Shown: positions 1-9,697 of the stretch, piece after piece
Layout of the letters: the number at the start of each line of letters is the position of its first letter
How positions within the stretch are numbered: the stretch's first letter is position 1
Assembly (NCBI GenBank): GCA_902617025.1
Contig: CACMVB010000001.1
Coordinates: forward strand, 124,001-188,000
DNA: 64,000 nucleotides
Origin: an uncultured Pelagibacteraceae bacterium
Lineage (GTDB): Bacteria; Pseudomonadota; Alphaproteobacteria; Pelagibacterales; Pelagibacteraceae
Direction of reading: 5' to 3'
The notes under the pieces: model-generated
What the model saw: the letters and a program-made list of their open reading frames with translations, nothing else
Database searches by the model: none
Told to the model about the DNA's origin: nothing
Made by a program: the position numbers and the translations under genes

Positions 1-13
1 TTCTTAGGCATAA

Positions 14-1483
14 TTAGCCTTTTAAAAGTTTTTTTAGAATTTCATTTGTCAATTGAGGGTTTGCTTTCCCGCCAGATAATTTCATAACCTGTCCAACAAA
101 AAAACCAAACAATTTTTCTTTCCCAGCTTTATATTGATCAACTTTATCTTTATTTTTTGATAGTATTTCATTAATTATTTTCTCTAATTCTTTAGGATCG
201 CTTTGTTGTTTCATCCCTTTTGACTCTATGATTTTTTTTGGGTTATCACCGCTTTTAATCATAATTTCGAAAACTTCTTTTGCTATTCTTCCTGAAATCT
301 CTCCAGATTTAATTGATTGAACTAACTCAGCAAAATTTTTAGCAGAAATTGGTGAGTTAGAAATATTAAGTCCTTTGTCGTTGAGCATTGCAAATAAATC
401 ACCTATCATCCATGTAGCTGCTAGTTTTTTGTCAGACAATTTTGCAACTTCCTCATAATAATCAGAGATTTCTTTTTCGGAAACCAATACGTTTGCTTCG
501 TATGAGTTAAGCCCATATTCTTGAATAAATCTCTCCTTCTTATTATCTGGTAACTCAGGCAAAGATTTTTTTAAATCATCAATTAATTTTTTTTCAAGTT
601 TTAAGGGTAAAAGATCTGGATCAGGAAAGTATCTATAATCGTGAGCATCTTCTTTTGATCTCATTGATCTTGTTTCATTTTTTTTTGTATCAAATAATCT
701 TGTTTCTTGATCTATCTCTTTTCCATCTTCTAGTAATTCAACCTGTCGATTAGCCTCATATTCAATCGCCATTTGCATAAATTTAATTGAATTTACATTT
801 TTAATTTCACATCTTGTACCAAAATTTTTATCGCCTACTTTTCTTACTGATACATTTACATCTGCTCTTAATGAACCTTCTTGCATATTGCCATCACATG
901 TGCCCAAGTATCTCATAATGGTTCTTAATTTTTTTATGTAAGCATTTACTTCATCGGGCGAACGAAGATGAGGTTTGCTAACGATTTCCATTAAAGCTAT
1001 TCCAGAACGATTTAAATCAACATAGGTGCTTGAAGGATCCATATCATGGATACTTTTACCTGCGTCCTGTTCTAAATGAAGCCTTTCAATGCCAATTTCT
1101 TTTGAACCATAAGGCATATCAAGTAAAACTTTTCCTTCACCAACAATAGGATTTTTATATTGGGAAATCTGGTAGCCCTGTGGAAGATCAGCATAAAAAT
1201 AATTTTTTCTATCGAATACTGAATAATTGTTTATTTTTGCATTTAAACCTAAGCCTGTTCTTACAGCTTGTTTCACACACTCCTCATTGATAACTGGTAG
1301 CATTCCGGGAAAAGCAGAGTCAATTAAACTTACTTGTTTGTTAGGATCAGCTCCGAATTTAGTTGAGGAGCCTGAAAAAAGTTTAGAATTAGAAAGGACT
1401 TGAGCATGAACTTCTAAACCTATAACTACTTCATACTTCCCTTTCTCACCATTTATAAAATAATCAAATTTTTCTTTGCTCAT
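14..1483 (-). CDS. gatB: Aspartyl/glutamyl-tRNA amidotransferase subunit B
   Basis: GatB is the kinase/tRNA-binding subunit of GatCAB. It phosphorylates misacylated Glu-tRNA(Gln) or Asp-tRNA(Asn) and uses ammonia from GatA to form the amide. The N-terminal signature IGLEVHAQ (about residues 22-29), [12 protein letters not shown] and the [14 protein letters not shown] stretch are typical. The C-terminal 140 residues look like the helical YqeY-like tRNA-binding tail. The ATG at 1483 is preferred to an in-frame GTG at 1492: it forms an ATGA overlap with the gatA stop and gives 489 aa, normal for the family. It is the last gene of a gatC-gatA-gatB run. Confidence 0.97.
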   Translation of the reverse strand: MSKEKFDYFINGEKGKYEVVIGLEVHAQVLSNSKLFSGSSTKFGADPNKQVSLIDSAFPGMLPVINEECVKQAVRTGLGLNAKINNYSVFDRKNYFYADLPQGYQISQYKNPIVGEGKVLLDMPYGSKEIGIERLHLEQDAGKSIHDMDPSSTYVDLNRSGIALMEIVSKPHLRSPDEVNAYIKKLRTIMRYLGTCDGNMQEGSLRADVNVSVRKVGDKNFGTRCEIKNVNSIKFMQMAIEYEANRQVELLEDGKEIDQETRLFDTKKNETRSMRSKEDAHDYRYFPDPDLLPLKLEKKLIDDLKKSLPELPDNKKERFIQEYGLNSYEANVLVSEKEISDYYEEVAKLSDKKLAATWMIGDLFAMLNDKGLNISNSPISAKNFAELVQSIKSGEISGRIAKEVFEIMIKSGDNPKKIIESKGMKQQSDPKELEKIINEILSKNKDKVDQYKAGKEKLFGFFVGQVMKLSGGKANPQLTNEILKKLLKG

Positions 1484-2937
1484 GACCACCACTTTTTAAT
1501 TTCATTTTTATAACCACAATTCTTTTCGAATGCGTAACCAATATTGAGAATTTTTTGTTCATCTAAGGCTTTGCCTATCAATTGTAAACCTAGTGGATAA
1601 CCTTTCTTGTCTAATCCAGCAGGTAGAGATAAGGCTGGTAATCCAGCTAAATTTACAGGCACAGTAAAAATATCATTTAGATACATTGATACAGGATCAT
1701 TAGTTTTTTCTCCTATCTTAAATGCTGAGCTTGGTGTTGAAGGTGTTAAAATAGCATCAACTTTAGTAAAACTGTCATCAAAATCTTTTTTTATTAATTG
1801 TCTTATTTTTTGGGCTTTTAAATAATAGGCATCGTAATAACCAGAAGATAAAACATAAGTGCCTATTAATATTCTTCTCTTTACTTCATCACCAAATCCT
1901 TCTGATCTAGTGTTTTCATACATTTCAATTAAATCTTTTCCTTTTTGTGATCTATAACCATATCTTACACCATCATATCTTGCTAAATTTGATGAAGCTT
2001 CTGCAGGTGCAACGATATAGTAAGTAGGCAAAGCATACTTGGTGTGGGGTAATGAAATATCAATTAAATGAGCACCCAAATCTTTTAATATTTTTTTTCC
2101 TTTTTCCCAAAGTTCATCAATTTCCTTTGGCATATTATCTACTCGATACTCTTTAGGGATACCAATTTTCAATCCTTTGATGTTATCTTTTAAATTTTTT
2201 GAGTATGTTTCTTTTTTTTTATTAATTGAAGTTGAGTCTTTTTCATCAAAACCAGACATTGCTTCAAGCATAATTGAGCAATCATTTACTGTTTTAGTCA
2301 TTGGTCCTGCTTGATCTAATGAGGAAGCAAAAGCAACGATACCCCACCTCGAACAAAGACCGTAAGTTGGCTTAAGACCTACAGTGCCAGTAAATGATGC
2401 AGGCTGTCTAATAGATCCACCTGTATCTGTTCCAATTGTTGCAGGAGTAAGATCAGCCGCCAAAGCAGAAGAAGATCCCCCTGAAGAACCACCTGGAACT
2501 AGATGATCTCCGATAGGATTAATAACGTTTCCAAAAAAACTTGTCTCATTCGAAGAACCCATAGCAAATTCATCACAATTTAATTTTCCAAGTAAAAAAG
2601 CTCCATTGTTCCATAAATTTTTTGTTACAGTAGACTCATATGAAGGAACAAAATTATTTAAAATATTGCTTCCAGCCGTAGTTTTTACATTTTCAGTACA
2701 AAATAAATCTTTTACAGCTAAAGGTACTCCGCTAAGAAGTTGTTCATTATTTGGTTTATTATCAAATTTTTTTGCATTTTCTAAAGCTTGATCAAATGTT
2801 GTAGTTACAAAAGCATTTAGTTTTTTAGCATTTTCAATGTTCTTTATATATGCTTGTGTAAGTTCTAATGAGGATATCTTCTTAGACTTTATACTTTCCA
2901 AAATTTCACTTAAACTTTGATTTGTTATATTGCTCAT
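1480..2937 (-). CDS. gatA: Aspartyl/glutamyl-tRNA amidotransferase subunit A
   Basis: GatA is the glutaminase subunit of GatCAB, which supplies ammonia to GatB. It is an amidase-signature enzyme of 485 aa, the usual length. The Ser-cisSer-Lys triad can be placed by motif: Lys76 in VPLAVKD, Ser151 in [10 protein letters not shown] and Ser175 in [10 protein letters not shown], with the spacing expected for GatA. The start codon shares one base with the gatC stop (TAATG) and the stop overlaps the gatB start, so the three subunits are probably translationally coupled. Confidence 0.98.
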   Translation of the reverse strand: MSNITNQSLSEILESIKSKKISSLELTQAYIKNIENAKKLNAFVTTTFDQALENAKKFDNKPNNEQLLSGVPLAVKDLFCTENVKTTAGSNILNNFVPSYESTVTKNLWNNGAFLLGKLNCDEFAMGSSNETSFFGNVINPIGDHLVPGGSSGGSSSALAADLTPATIGTDTGGSIRQPASFTGTVGLKPTYGLCSRWGIVAFASSLDQAGPMTKTVNDCSIMLEAMSGFDEKDSTSINKKKETYSKNLKDNIKGLKIGIPKEYRVDNMPKEIDELWEKGKKILKDLGAHLIDISLPHTKYALPTYYIVAPAEASSNLARYDGVRYGYRSQKGKDLIEMYENTRSEGFGDEVKRRILIGTYVLSSGYYDAYYLKAQKIRQLIKKDFDDSFTKVDAILTPSTPSSAFKIGEKTNDPVSMYLNDIFTVPVNLAGLPALSLPAGLDKKGYPLGLQLIGKALDEQKILNIGYAFEKNCGYKNEIKKWWS

Positions 2938-3224
2938 TACTCAACCACCTTTGGTACTACGAAAAACTCCTCATTTTTTTTTGGAGAATTTTTAAGAATT
3001 TTTTCTCTTATCTTGCCATCACTGATTTCGTCTTTCCTTGATCTCAATGACTGGTTTAAAATCGATGTTAATGGTTCAACTTTATCAGTATTCAGTTCAT
3101 TTAATTGTTCAATAAACTTGAAAATTGAGTTTAAATCTTTGGTTAAGCTGTCTACTTTAGCTTCATCAACTGAAATTCGAGCTAATTTAGCTACATGTTT
3201 AATTTTCTCTTTATCTAAGGACAT
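2937..3224 (-). CDS. gatC: Aspartyl/glutamyl-tRNA amidotransferase subunit C
   Basis: GatC is the small structural subunit that wraps around the GatA-GatB interface. The protein is 95 aa, full length for the family, with the usual N-terminal pattern ([13 protein letters not shown]) and a central V-P-L/T stretch (VEPLTSIL). It is the first gene of gatCAB. Its promoter must lie in the 51-bp divergent spacer shared with ruvX (3225-3275); I see no clear consensus boxes there. Confidence 0.95.
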   Translation of the reverse strand: MSLDKEKIKHVAKLARISVDEAKVDSLTKDLNSIFKFIEQLNELNTDKVEPLTSILNQSLRSRKDEISDGKIREKILKNSPKKNEEFFVVPKVVE

Positions 3225-3275
3225 TTGTGCAATAAGTTAATTTAAATGTGTTTTATCACAAATTAGGTAAATTTC

Positions 3276-3740
3276 ATGCTCGATATTGACGTATTTATTG
3301 AAAAAACTAAGAAAAAATCAAGATTAATAGGTATTGATCCTGGTGGCAGGAGAATTGGAATAGCTTTGTCAGATGAAAATAAAATTGTAGCTACCCCATA
3401 CACCACAATTATTAAAGAAAATTATAGAGACTTAGTGGATCAAATTCAGAAAATTGTTAAGGAGTATAACATTGATGGAATAGTCATAGGTAATCCAATT
3501 AATATGGATGGAACGGAAGGACCCTCTTCGCAATCAGCTAAAGATCTAGCTAAAAATCTTTCAAAAGATATTACAGAAAATATCACTATATGGGATGAGA
3601 GACTATCTAGCCAGGGAGCCTTTAATCTATCTAATGATTTAGCAATAAATTCGTCAAAAAAAGTGAAGAAATTAGACGAAAATTCTGCTCAATTTATACT
3701 TCAGGGGGTGCTTGATTATTATCATAAAAAAAATACTTGA
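3276..3740 (+). CDS. ruvX: Putative pre-16S rRNA nuclease (YqgF/RuvX)
   Basis: An RNase H-fold nuclease of the YqgF/RuvX family, linked to 16S rRNA 5'-end maturation and to Holliday-junction resolution in some bacteria. Visible motifs are IGIDPGGRRIGIALSD near residue 18 (first catalytic Asp), GIVIGNPINMDGTEG, WDERLSSQGA and LDENSAQFILQGVLDYY (last acidic residue). At 154 aa it is slightly long because of about 15 extra N-terminal residues. It leads a plus-strand run continuing into pyrB. Confidence 0.93.
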   Translation: MLDIDVFIEKTKKKSRLIGIDPGGRRIGIALSDENKIVATPYTTIIKENYRDLVDQIQKIVKEYNIDGIVIGNPINMDGTEGPSSQSAKDLAKNLSKDITENITIWDERLSSQGAFNLSNDLAINSSKKVKKLDENSAQFILQGVLDYYHKKNT

Positions 3741-3775
3741 TATAATACAGTAAAAGGCCTATAGAGTTGATTTTA

Positions 3776-4720
3776 ATGGCAACTGCAAAAAAAGTTTCAG
3801 CTATTAAAAACACTCCAAAACATCTATTAGGTATTCAAAATTTATCAGTTCTCGAAGCAAAAGAAATTTTAACAGAAGCAAAATCCTTCATAAAACTAAA
3901 CAGAGGAAGTTCTAAAAAACTAGATATCCTTAGAGGAAAAACTCAAATTAATTTATTTTTTGAACCCTCTACGAGGACACAGAGTTCATTTGACTTAGCT
4001 GGAAAAAGACTAGGTGTAGATGTGATGACGATGAATATGGGTAACTCTGCATTAAAAAAAGGTGAAACATTAATTGACACTGCTATGACGTTGAATGCAA
4101 TGCATCCAGATATAATTGTTATAAGGCATCAAGACTCAGGTGCACCAAATCTTCTCTCACAGAAAGTTAATTGCACTGTAATAAATGCTGGTGATGGAAG
4201 GAGAGAACATCCTACACAAGCCTTACTTGATGCTTTAACAATTATTAATAGAAAAGATAGTATTGAGGGATTAAAAATTGCAATATGTGGAGACATTCTT
4301 CATTCAAGAGTTGCTAGATCTAATATTTATTTAATGAATATGTTAGGTGCAGAAGTAAATGTCATTGCACCAAAAACTTTAATGCCTAGAGGTATAGATA
4401 ACTTAGGAGTGAAATCATTTACGGATATGAAAAAAGGATTAGATGGATGCGATATTGTTATGATGCTGAGATTACAAAATGAAAGAATGCAAGGATCGTT
4501 TCTTCCATCTAAGCGAGAATATTATGAATTTTTTGGACTGACTCCTGAAAAACTAAAATTTGCAAAAAAAGATGCTTTGCTAATGCATCCTGGCCCAATG
4601 AACAGAGGAGTTGAAATTGATACTAAACTAGCAGATGACATTAATGTCAGCCTGGTAAAAGAACAAGTTGAATTAGGTGTGGCTGTCAGGATGGCATGTT
4701 TAAAATTGTACTGTAAATAA
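3776..4720 (+). CDS. pyrB: Aspartate carbamoyltransferase catalytic subunit
   Basis: Condenses carbamoyl phosphate with aspartate to N-carbamoyl-aspartate, the first committed step of pyrimidine synthesis. The carbamoyl-phosphate loop [20 protein letters not shown] and the C-terminal [12 protein letters not shown] are present. The ATG at 3776 gives 314 aa; an in-frame TTG at 3767 would add three residues. The next gene, a dihydroorotase homologue lacking metal ligands, starts directly after the stop. In other bacteria such a partner assembles with PyrB into one complex. Confidence 0.96.
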   Translation: MATAKKVSAIKNTPKHLLGIQNLSVLEAKEILTEAKSFIKLNRGSSKKLDILRGKTQINLFFEPSTRTQSSFDLAGKRLGVDVMTMNMGNSALKKGETLIDTAMTLNAMHPDIIVIRHQDSGAPNLLSQKVNCTVINAGDGRREHPTQALLDALTIINRKDSIEGLKIAICGDILHSRVARSNIYLMNMLGAEVNVIAPKTLMPRGIDNLGVKSFTDMKKGLDGCDIVMMLRLQNERMQGSFLPSKREYYEFFGLTPEKLKFAKKDALLMHPGPMNRGVEIDTKLADDINVSLVKEQVELGVAVRMACLKLYCK

Positions 4721-6001
4721 ATGAACGAAAAAATTTTAATGAATTTAAGAATTATCGATCCATCTCAAAAAATGGACGAAATAGGTAATATAGTAATTGA
4801 TGAAAAAGGAAAAATAAAATCAATTGGAAAAAAATCTGACTCATCAAAAACAGCAGAAAAAATTGATTTGAAAGGCCTTATAGCTGTTCCTGGGTTAGTT
4901 GATATGAAGGCTTTTGTTGGTGAACCTGGCTTTGAGTATAAAGAAAATTTTAGAACACTGAGTCAAGCAGCTTTGGCAGGTGGAGTAACTTCTATTGTAA
5001 CAATGCCAAACACTAAGCCAATTATAGACAATGTATCTATGGTGGACTTTATAATTAGAAGAGGCAGGGATAAAGCTAAGGTAAATCTTTTTCCATGTGC
5101 TTCAATTACCAGACAGAAGGAAGGTAATCAAATGACTGAATTCGGATTATTAAAAGCTAGAGGAATCATCGGATTTAGTGATGTTAATAAAACTATTCAA
5201 AATACTGAATTGATGTCTAGAATAATGAATTACGCCTCAGACATTGATGTTCTGATTATGCAACATGCCGAGGACTACGAATTAGCTAGAAATTCTTGCA
5301 TAAATCAAAGCGAAGTAGCAACAAGATTGGGTTTGCAAGGTGTTTCAGATATTGCCGAAAAGATTATTATTGAAAGAGATTTATCTTTATTAAGTGAGTA
5401 TCCTTGCAGATATCATATAAATCAAATTTCCTCAAAAAATTCTCTTGATGTTATAAAAAAAAATAAATCTAACGGAATTAAATTTAGTACAGGGGTTTCT
5501 ATAAACAATTTATCGTTAAATCAAAATGACATAGGAGAATTTAGAACTTTTTTAAAACTATCTCCCCCTCTGAGGACTGAAGAAGATAGGCTTTCATTAA
5601 TAGAAGGTATAAAAAACGATCTCATAGATGTAATAGTTTCAGATCACATACCTGAAGATGAAGAAAGTAAAAGGCTTCCATTCGCACAAGCAGCTACTGG
5701 TTCGATTGGAATAGAGACATTGCTATCTCTATCTTTAGAACTTTACCACAATGAATCTTTACCTTTAGAGAAAATAATCCAGTGTTTAACAATTAATCCA
5801 GCTAAAATACTTAAGATAAATAAAGGAACTCTTAAAGAAGGATCGGACGCAGATATTTGTATATTTGACTTAGAAAAACCATGGGTGGTTAAAGCTGAAG
5901 AGTTAAAATCAAAATCAAAAAATACCGCAATAGAAAATAGAAAGTTACAAGGTAAAGTAAAAATGACTTTACTTCAGGGTGAAGTAGCATTCGCAATCTA
6001 A
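4721..6001 (+). CDS. pyrC: Dihydroorotase-like protein, probably non-catalytic (PyrC')
   Basis: Amidohydrolase-fold protein of 426 aa, clearly of the dihydroorotase family (AGGVTSIVTMPNTKP, the SDHIPEDEES region, a C-terminal INPAKILKINKGTLKEGSDADI stretch split over residues 360-385). The place where active class I enzymes have DxHxHxREPG reads DMKAFVGEPG near residues 60-70, so both histidines of the first metal motif are missing. Later His and Asp positions (QHAED, YHINQ, SDH) remain. Such PyrC' proteins beside pyrB in Pseudomonas are structural partners of ATCase. By inference this one is too, and a separate active dihydroorotase should exist elsewhere. It starts directly after the pyrB TAA. 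Confidence 0.88.
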   Translation: MNEKILMNLRIIDPSQKMDEIGNIVIDEKGKIKSIGKKSDSSKTAEKIDLKGLIAVPGLVDMKAFVGEPGFEYKENFRTLSQAALAGGVTSIVTMPNTKPIIDNVSMVDFIIRRGRDKAKVNLFPCASITRQKEGNQMTEFGLLKARGIIGFSDVNKTIQNTELMSRIMNYASDIDVLIMQHAEDYELARNSCINQSEVATRLGLQGVSDIAEKIIIERDLSLLSEYPCRYHINQISSKNSLDVIKKNKSNGIKFSTGVSINNLSLNQNDIGEFRTFLKLSPPLRTEEDRLSLIEGIKNDLIDVIVSDHIPEDEESKRLPFAQAATGSIGIETLLSLSLELYHNESLPLEKIIQCLTINPAKILKINKGTLKEGSDADICIFDLEKPWVVKAEELKSKSKNTAIENRKLQGKVKMTLLQGEVAFAI

Positions 6002-6582
6002 TGGATACAAATTTAATTATTGTAGTAATTTATTCATACCTTTTGGGATCAATACCATTTGGATTAATATTAACTAAAATATTTCTAAAAAAAGATATAA
6101 GAACTGTTGGGTCTGGAAATATCGGAACTACAAATGTACTTAGAACCGGAAATAAATTTATTGCAATGAGTACATTAGCTCTTGATTTATTAAAAGGATA
6201 TATTTCAGTTTACATAACAATATTTTATTTTGAAAATTTAACCTCTTTATCAGCATTGATTTGTTTCATTGGACATATTTTTCCTATTTGGTTAAAATTT
6301 AAAGGTGGAAAAGGTGTAGCGACTTACCTTGGTATAATTTTAGCTTTATCTTATAAATTTTTTTTAATTTTTATCGTATCATGGATTTCTTTATCATTAT
6401 TATTTAGATTTGCGTCATTGTCTTCAATGATTTCTGCTTTAATCGTTTTTCTATGTGCCTATTTTTTTGAAATAAATAACAATATTCTAATACTTTTTAT
6501 TTTTTTCGTAGTGATTCTTTTAACTCACAAAGAAAATATTTTAAGACTTAAAAGTTCTACAGAAACTAAAATTAAGTTATAA
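6001..6582 (+). CDS. plsY: Glycerol-3-phosphate acyltransferase PlsY
   Basis: Inner-membrane acyltransferase that uses acyl-phosphate to acylate glycerol-3-phosphate, the first step of phospholipid synthesis. It is 193 aa with several hydrophobic segments. The three conserved loops are visible: GSIPFGLI, GSGNIGTTNVLRTGNK and KGGKGVATYLG. The ATG shares one base with the pyrC' stop (TAATG), so it is translated in the same run. Confidence 0.95.
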   Translation: MDTNLIIVVIYSYLLGSIPFGLILTKIFLKKDIRTVGSGNIGTTNVLRTGNKFIAMSTLALDLLKGYISVYITIFYFENLTSLSALICFIGHIFPIWLKFKGGKGVATYLGIILALSYKFFLIFIVSWISLSLLFRFASLSSMISALIVFLCAYFFEINNNILILFIFFVVILLTHKENILRLKSSTETKIKL

Positions 6583-6650
6583 GTGCTGTCTTTTCTAGTT
6601 TTTCAATAATAAATTTGACAAACTCGTTTTATTTTGAAAATAAACAATTA

Positions 6651-9236
6651 ATGAACTTAGTAATTGTTGAAAGTCCAGCTAAAGCAAAAACTATAAATAA
6701 ATATTTAGGAAAAGATTATTTAGTTTTAGCAAGTTATGGTCATATAAGAGATTTACCCTCAAAAAATGGGTCAGTGGATCCTGAGAACAAATTTCAAATG
6801 GAATGGGAAATTGACTCTTTTTCAAAAAAATATTTGAAGGAAATTACAAATGCTGCTGAAGACTCGGATAAGATTATATTAGCAACAGATCCAGATCGAG
6901 AAGGTGAAGCTATCGCTTGGCATGTTAAAGAAGTTCTTGAGAAAAAGAAATTACTCAAAGATAAAAATTTGGAAAGAGTTGTCTTTAATGAAATTACTAA
7001 GAAAGCAATACTTGATGCTATAAAAAATCCAAGGCAAATTCATCTACCTTTAGTTGAAGCTTACTTAGCTAGACGAGCATTAGATTATCTTGTTGGATTT
7101 AATATCTCTCCAATTCTTTGGACTAAACTTCCTGGATCAAAATCAGCAGGGAGGGTTCAATCTGTAGCCTTAAAACTTATAACTGAAAGGGAGAAGGAAA
7201 TAGAGTTATTTAAACCAGAAGAATATTGGACTCTTACATCAGATTTTACGAACAAAGATAATAAAAATATTTTTTCAAAATTAAGTTTATTTAATGGAGA
7301 AAAAATTGAAAAATTTTCTTTTAAAAATAAAGAAGAAATACAAAAAGCAGTTGATGTTATCAATAAAACAAAATTTAAAATTGCAGATGTGAACACAAAA
7401 ATATTTAGGCGAAACCCCCTAGCCCCTTTTACAACTTCAACTTTACAACAAACTGCTTCAGGACGATTTGGATTTGGCGCTTCCAGAACAATGCAAATTG
7501 CACAACGACTGTATCAGGGAGTAGATATCGAGGGTGAAACTACCGGATTAATTACTTATATGAGAACTGATGGAACTAATATTTCAAAAGAGGCAATTGA
7601 TGATTTTAGAAAATTCATTACTGATGATTATGGTGATAAGTATTTACCAGAGGTAGCTATTAGTTATACAGGAAAAAAAGCAAAGAATGCCCAAGAAGCT
7701 CATGAAGCAATTAGACCAACAAATATAAGTAGAAAACCTTCTGACATCAAAAAATATGTAAATCCAGATCAATTTAAACTCTATGAATTAATTTGGAGTA
7801 GAGCCTTATCATCTCAAATGACACCAGCAGAATTTGATAGAAATACGATAATTATTTCCTCAAATGATAATAAAATTAACTTTAGAGCTAGCGGCTCGGT
7901 AGTAAAATTTGATGGATTTCTTAAAGTTTATCAAGTTCAAGAAACTGACGAAGATGCAAAGAATATTTTGCCTGAAGTCAAAGTTGGTGAAGAAATTAGC
8001 ATACTTAAATTACATGATGAACAGCACTTTACAGATCCACCGCCACGTTACTCTGAAGCTAGTTTAGTGAAAAAGATGGAAGAATTAGGCATTGGCAGAC
8101 CCTCTACTTATGCTAGCATTATCTCAGTATTATCAACAAGAAATTATGTCGAATTAATTAATAAAAGGTTTAATCCTACTGATAGAGGCAAGCTAATTTC
8201 AGCTTTTTTAGAGAAATTATTCTCTAAATACGTGGATTATAATTTTACTGCGGACCTAGAAAATCAACTAGATGAAATCACTAGTGGTAAAATTGAATGG
8301 GTTCAAGTTTTAGATAATTTTTGGAAAGATTTTTACAAAAATGTTGGAAAAGTTAAAGAAAAAAGAACTAGAGAAGTATTAGACTTATTAAATGAAAGTT
8401 TAGGAGCTTTAATATTTGAAAGAAATAATGATGGTAACATTGATAGGAGTTGCAAATTATATAATAAAACATGTGTTTCTGGTGAAGGAACATTAAGTTT
8501 AAAAAATAGTTTTAGAGGAGGAGCTTTTATAGGATGTTCAAATTATCCAGAGTGCAAATTTACTAGACCTTTATCTAAAGCTAAAGCTGCAGCTCAATAT
8601 AACTTAGCAGAACCTAAATTACTGGGTCAAAACGAAAAAGGGAAAGATATATACTTAAAGAATGGTAGATTCGGCCCCTACTTGCAGTATGAAAAAGAAA
8701 AAGATGAATTAGAAACAAAAAAGAAAAAAGGTATAAAAAAAAAAAATGAGAATGATCATCTTCAAAATGTATCAATTCCAAAAGGTATAGATGTTGATAG
8801 TGTTGATTTAGATAAAGCAAAATATTTATGCTCTCTTCCTAAAGTATTAGGACAACACCCTGATAATGGTCATAACATAACATTAAATTCTGGAAGATTT
8901 GGTCCTTACCTGAAATGTGAAAATAAATCTGCAAAACTTGAAAATATTGAGGATCTTTTTTCTATTGGAATCAATCGAGCAATTACATTAATTGCCGAAG
9001 CTAAACCGGGAAGAATTTCTTCTTCATTAATAAAAGACCTTGGTGAACATCCAGAGGATAAAAAACCAGTAAGAATCATGAAAGGCCAATATGGACCATA
9101 CATAAAATATAAATCTCTTAATGCAACTATCCCAGAAGAAAAAGATCCAAACGATCTTACTATGGAAGAAGCGCTTATATTAATTGAAAAAAGAAAAGAA
9201 TACGACAAAACAAAAAAAAAAGGTAAAAGAAAATGA
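6651..9236 (+). CDS. topA: DNA topoisomerase I
   Basis: Type IA topoisomerase that relaxes negative supercoils. The N-terminal Toprim domain has VIVESPAKAKTINKYLG and DPDREGEAIAWHV. The active-site tyrosine lies in GLITYMRTDG near residue 300, followed by EAHEAIRPT. The C-terminus has a four-Cys zinc-finger-like segment near residues 605-650 and three repeats with the pattern GRFGPY/GQYGPY (near 675, 750 and 815), then a lysine-rich tail. An upstream TTG at 6615 is open, but the ATG at 6651 gives the canonical MNLVIVESPAKAK start. The stop overlaps the next gene (ATGA). Confidence 0.97.
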   Translation: MNLVIVESPAKAKTINKYLGKDYLVLASYGHIRDLPSKNGSVDPENKFQMEWEIDSFSKKYLKEITNAAEDSDKIILATDPDREGEAIAWHVKEVLEKKKLLKDKNLERVVFNEITKKAILDAIKNPRQIHLPLVEAYLARRALDYLVGFNISPILWTKLPGSKSAGRVQSVALKLITEREKEIELFKPEEYWTLTSDFTNKDNKNIFSKLSLFNGEKIEKFSFKNKEEIQKAVDVINKTKFKIADVNTKIFRRNPLAPFTTSTLQQTASGRFGFGASRTMQIAQRLYQGVDIEGETTGLITYMRTDGTNISKEAIDDFRKFITDDYGDKYLPEVAISYTGKKAKNAQEAHEAIRPTNISRKPSDIKKYVNPDQFKLYELIWSRALSSQMTPAEFDRNTIIISSNDNKINFRASGSVVKFDGFLKVYQVQETDEDAKNILPEVKVGEEISILKLHDEQHFTDPPPRYSEASLVKKMEELGIGRPSTYASIISVLSTRNYVELINKRFNPTDRGKLISAFLEKLFSKYVDYNFTADLENQLDEITSGKIEWVQVLDNFWKDFYKNVGKVKEKRTREVLDLLNESLGALIFERNNDGNIDRSCKLYNKTCVSGEGTLSLKNSFRGGAFIGCSNYPECKFTRPLSKAKAAAQYNLAEPKLLGQNEKGKDIYLKNGRFGPYLQYEKEKDELETKKKKGIKKKNENDHLQNVSIPKGIDVDSVDLDKAKYLCSLPKVLGQHPDNGHNITLNSGRFGPYLKCENKSAKLENIEDLFSIGINRAITLIAEAKPGRISSSLIKDLGEHPEDKKPVRIMKGQYGPYIKYKSLNATIPEEKDPNDLTMEEALILIEKRKEYDKTKKKGKRK

Positions 9237-9697
9237 GCGTCATTGAAAACAAAATAAAAAGCTTAAATATAAAATTACCTGAGCCAAAAGCTCCAGTGGG
9301 AGCTTATGTTGCGACTAAGATTGTTGGAAAACTATTATATGTTTCTGGTCAAGTATCTATTGATGAAAATTCAAAACTTATAACAGGTAAGATTGGAAAA
9401 GAAATAGATTTAGATAAAGGTTATAAAGCTGCCGAAAGATGTGGTTTAAGCATTATTGCACATGTTAAAAATGCTTGTGGAGGTGATTTAGAAAAAGTTA
9501 AATCTTGTGTAAAATTAACAGGTTATATTAATTCAACGGATGATTTCAAAGATCAGCCAAAAATTATAAACGGAGCTTCAGATATTGTAGCTAAGATTTT
9601 TGATAAAAGAGGCGAACACACGCGCGCAGCAGTGAGTGTGAATAGTTTGCCTTTAGGAGTTGCAGTAGAAGTTGATGCTATCTTTGAGCTTAATTAG
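9233..9697 (+). CDS. RidA/YjgF family protein
   Basis: A 154-aa protein of the RidA/YER057c/UK114 superfamily. It belongs to the longer alphaproteobacterial subgroup with an N-terminal extension (LPEPKAPVGAYVATK, LYVSGQVSI, GLSIIAHVKNACGGDL, VNSLPLGVAVEVDAIFEL). Canonical RidA deaminates reactive 2-aminoacrylate and other imines; the activity of this subgroup is less certain. It overlaps the topA stop by 4 bases and its own stop overlaps the convergent ugd gene by 8 bases. Confidence 0.87.
   Translation: MSVIENKIKSLNIKLPEPKAPVGAYVATKIVGKLLYVSGQVSIDENSKLITGKIGKEIDLDKGYKAAERCGLSIIAHVKNACGGDLEKVKSCVKLTGYINSTDDFKDQPKIINGASDIVAKIFDKRGEHTRAAVSVNSLPLGVAVEVDAIFELN

Noticed and set aside
6615-6650. 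Extended topA start at TTG 6615
   Set aside because: It would add twelve residues before the canonical MNLVIVESPAKAK start used across the family.
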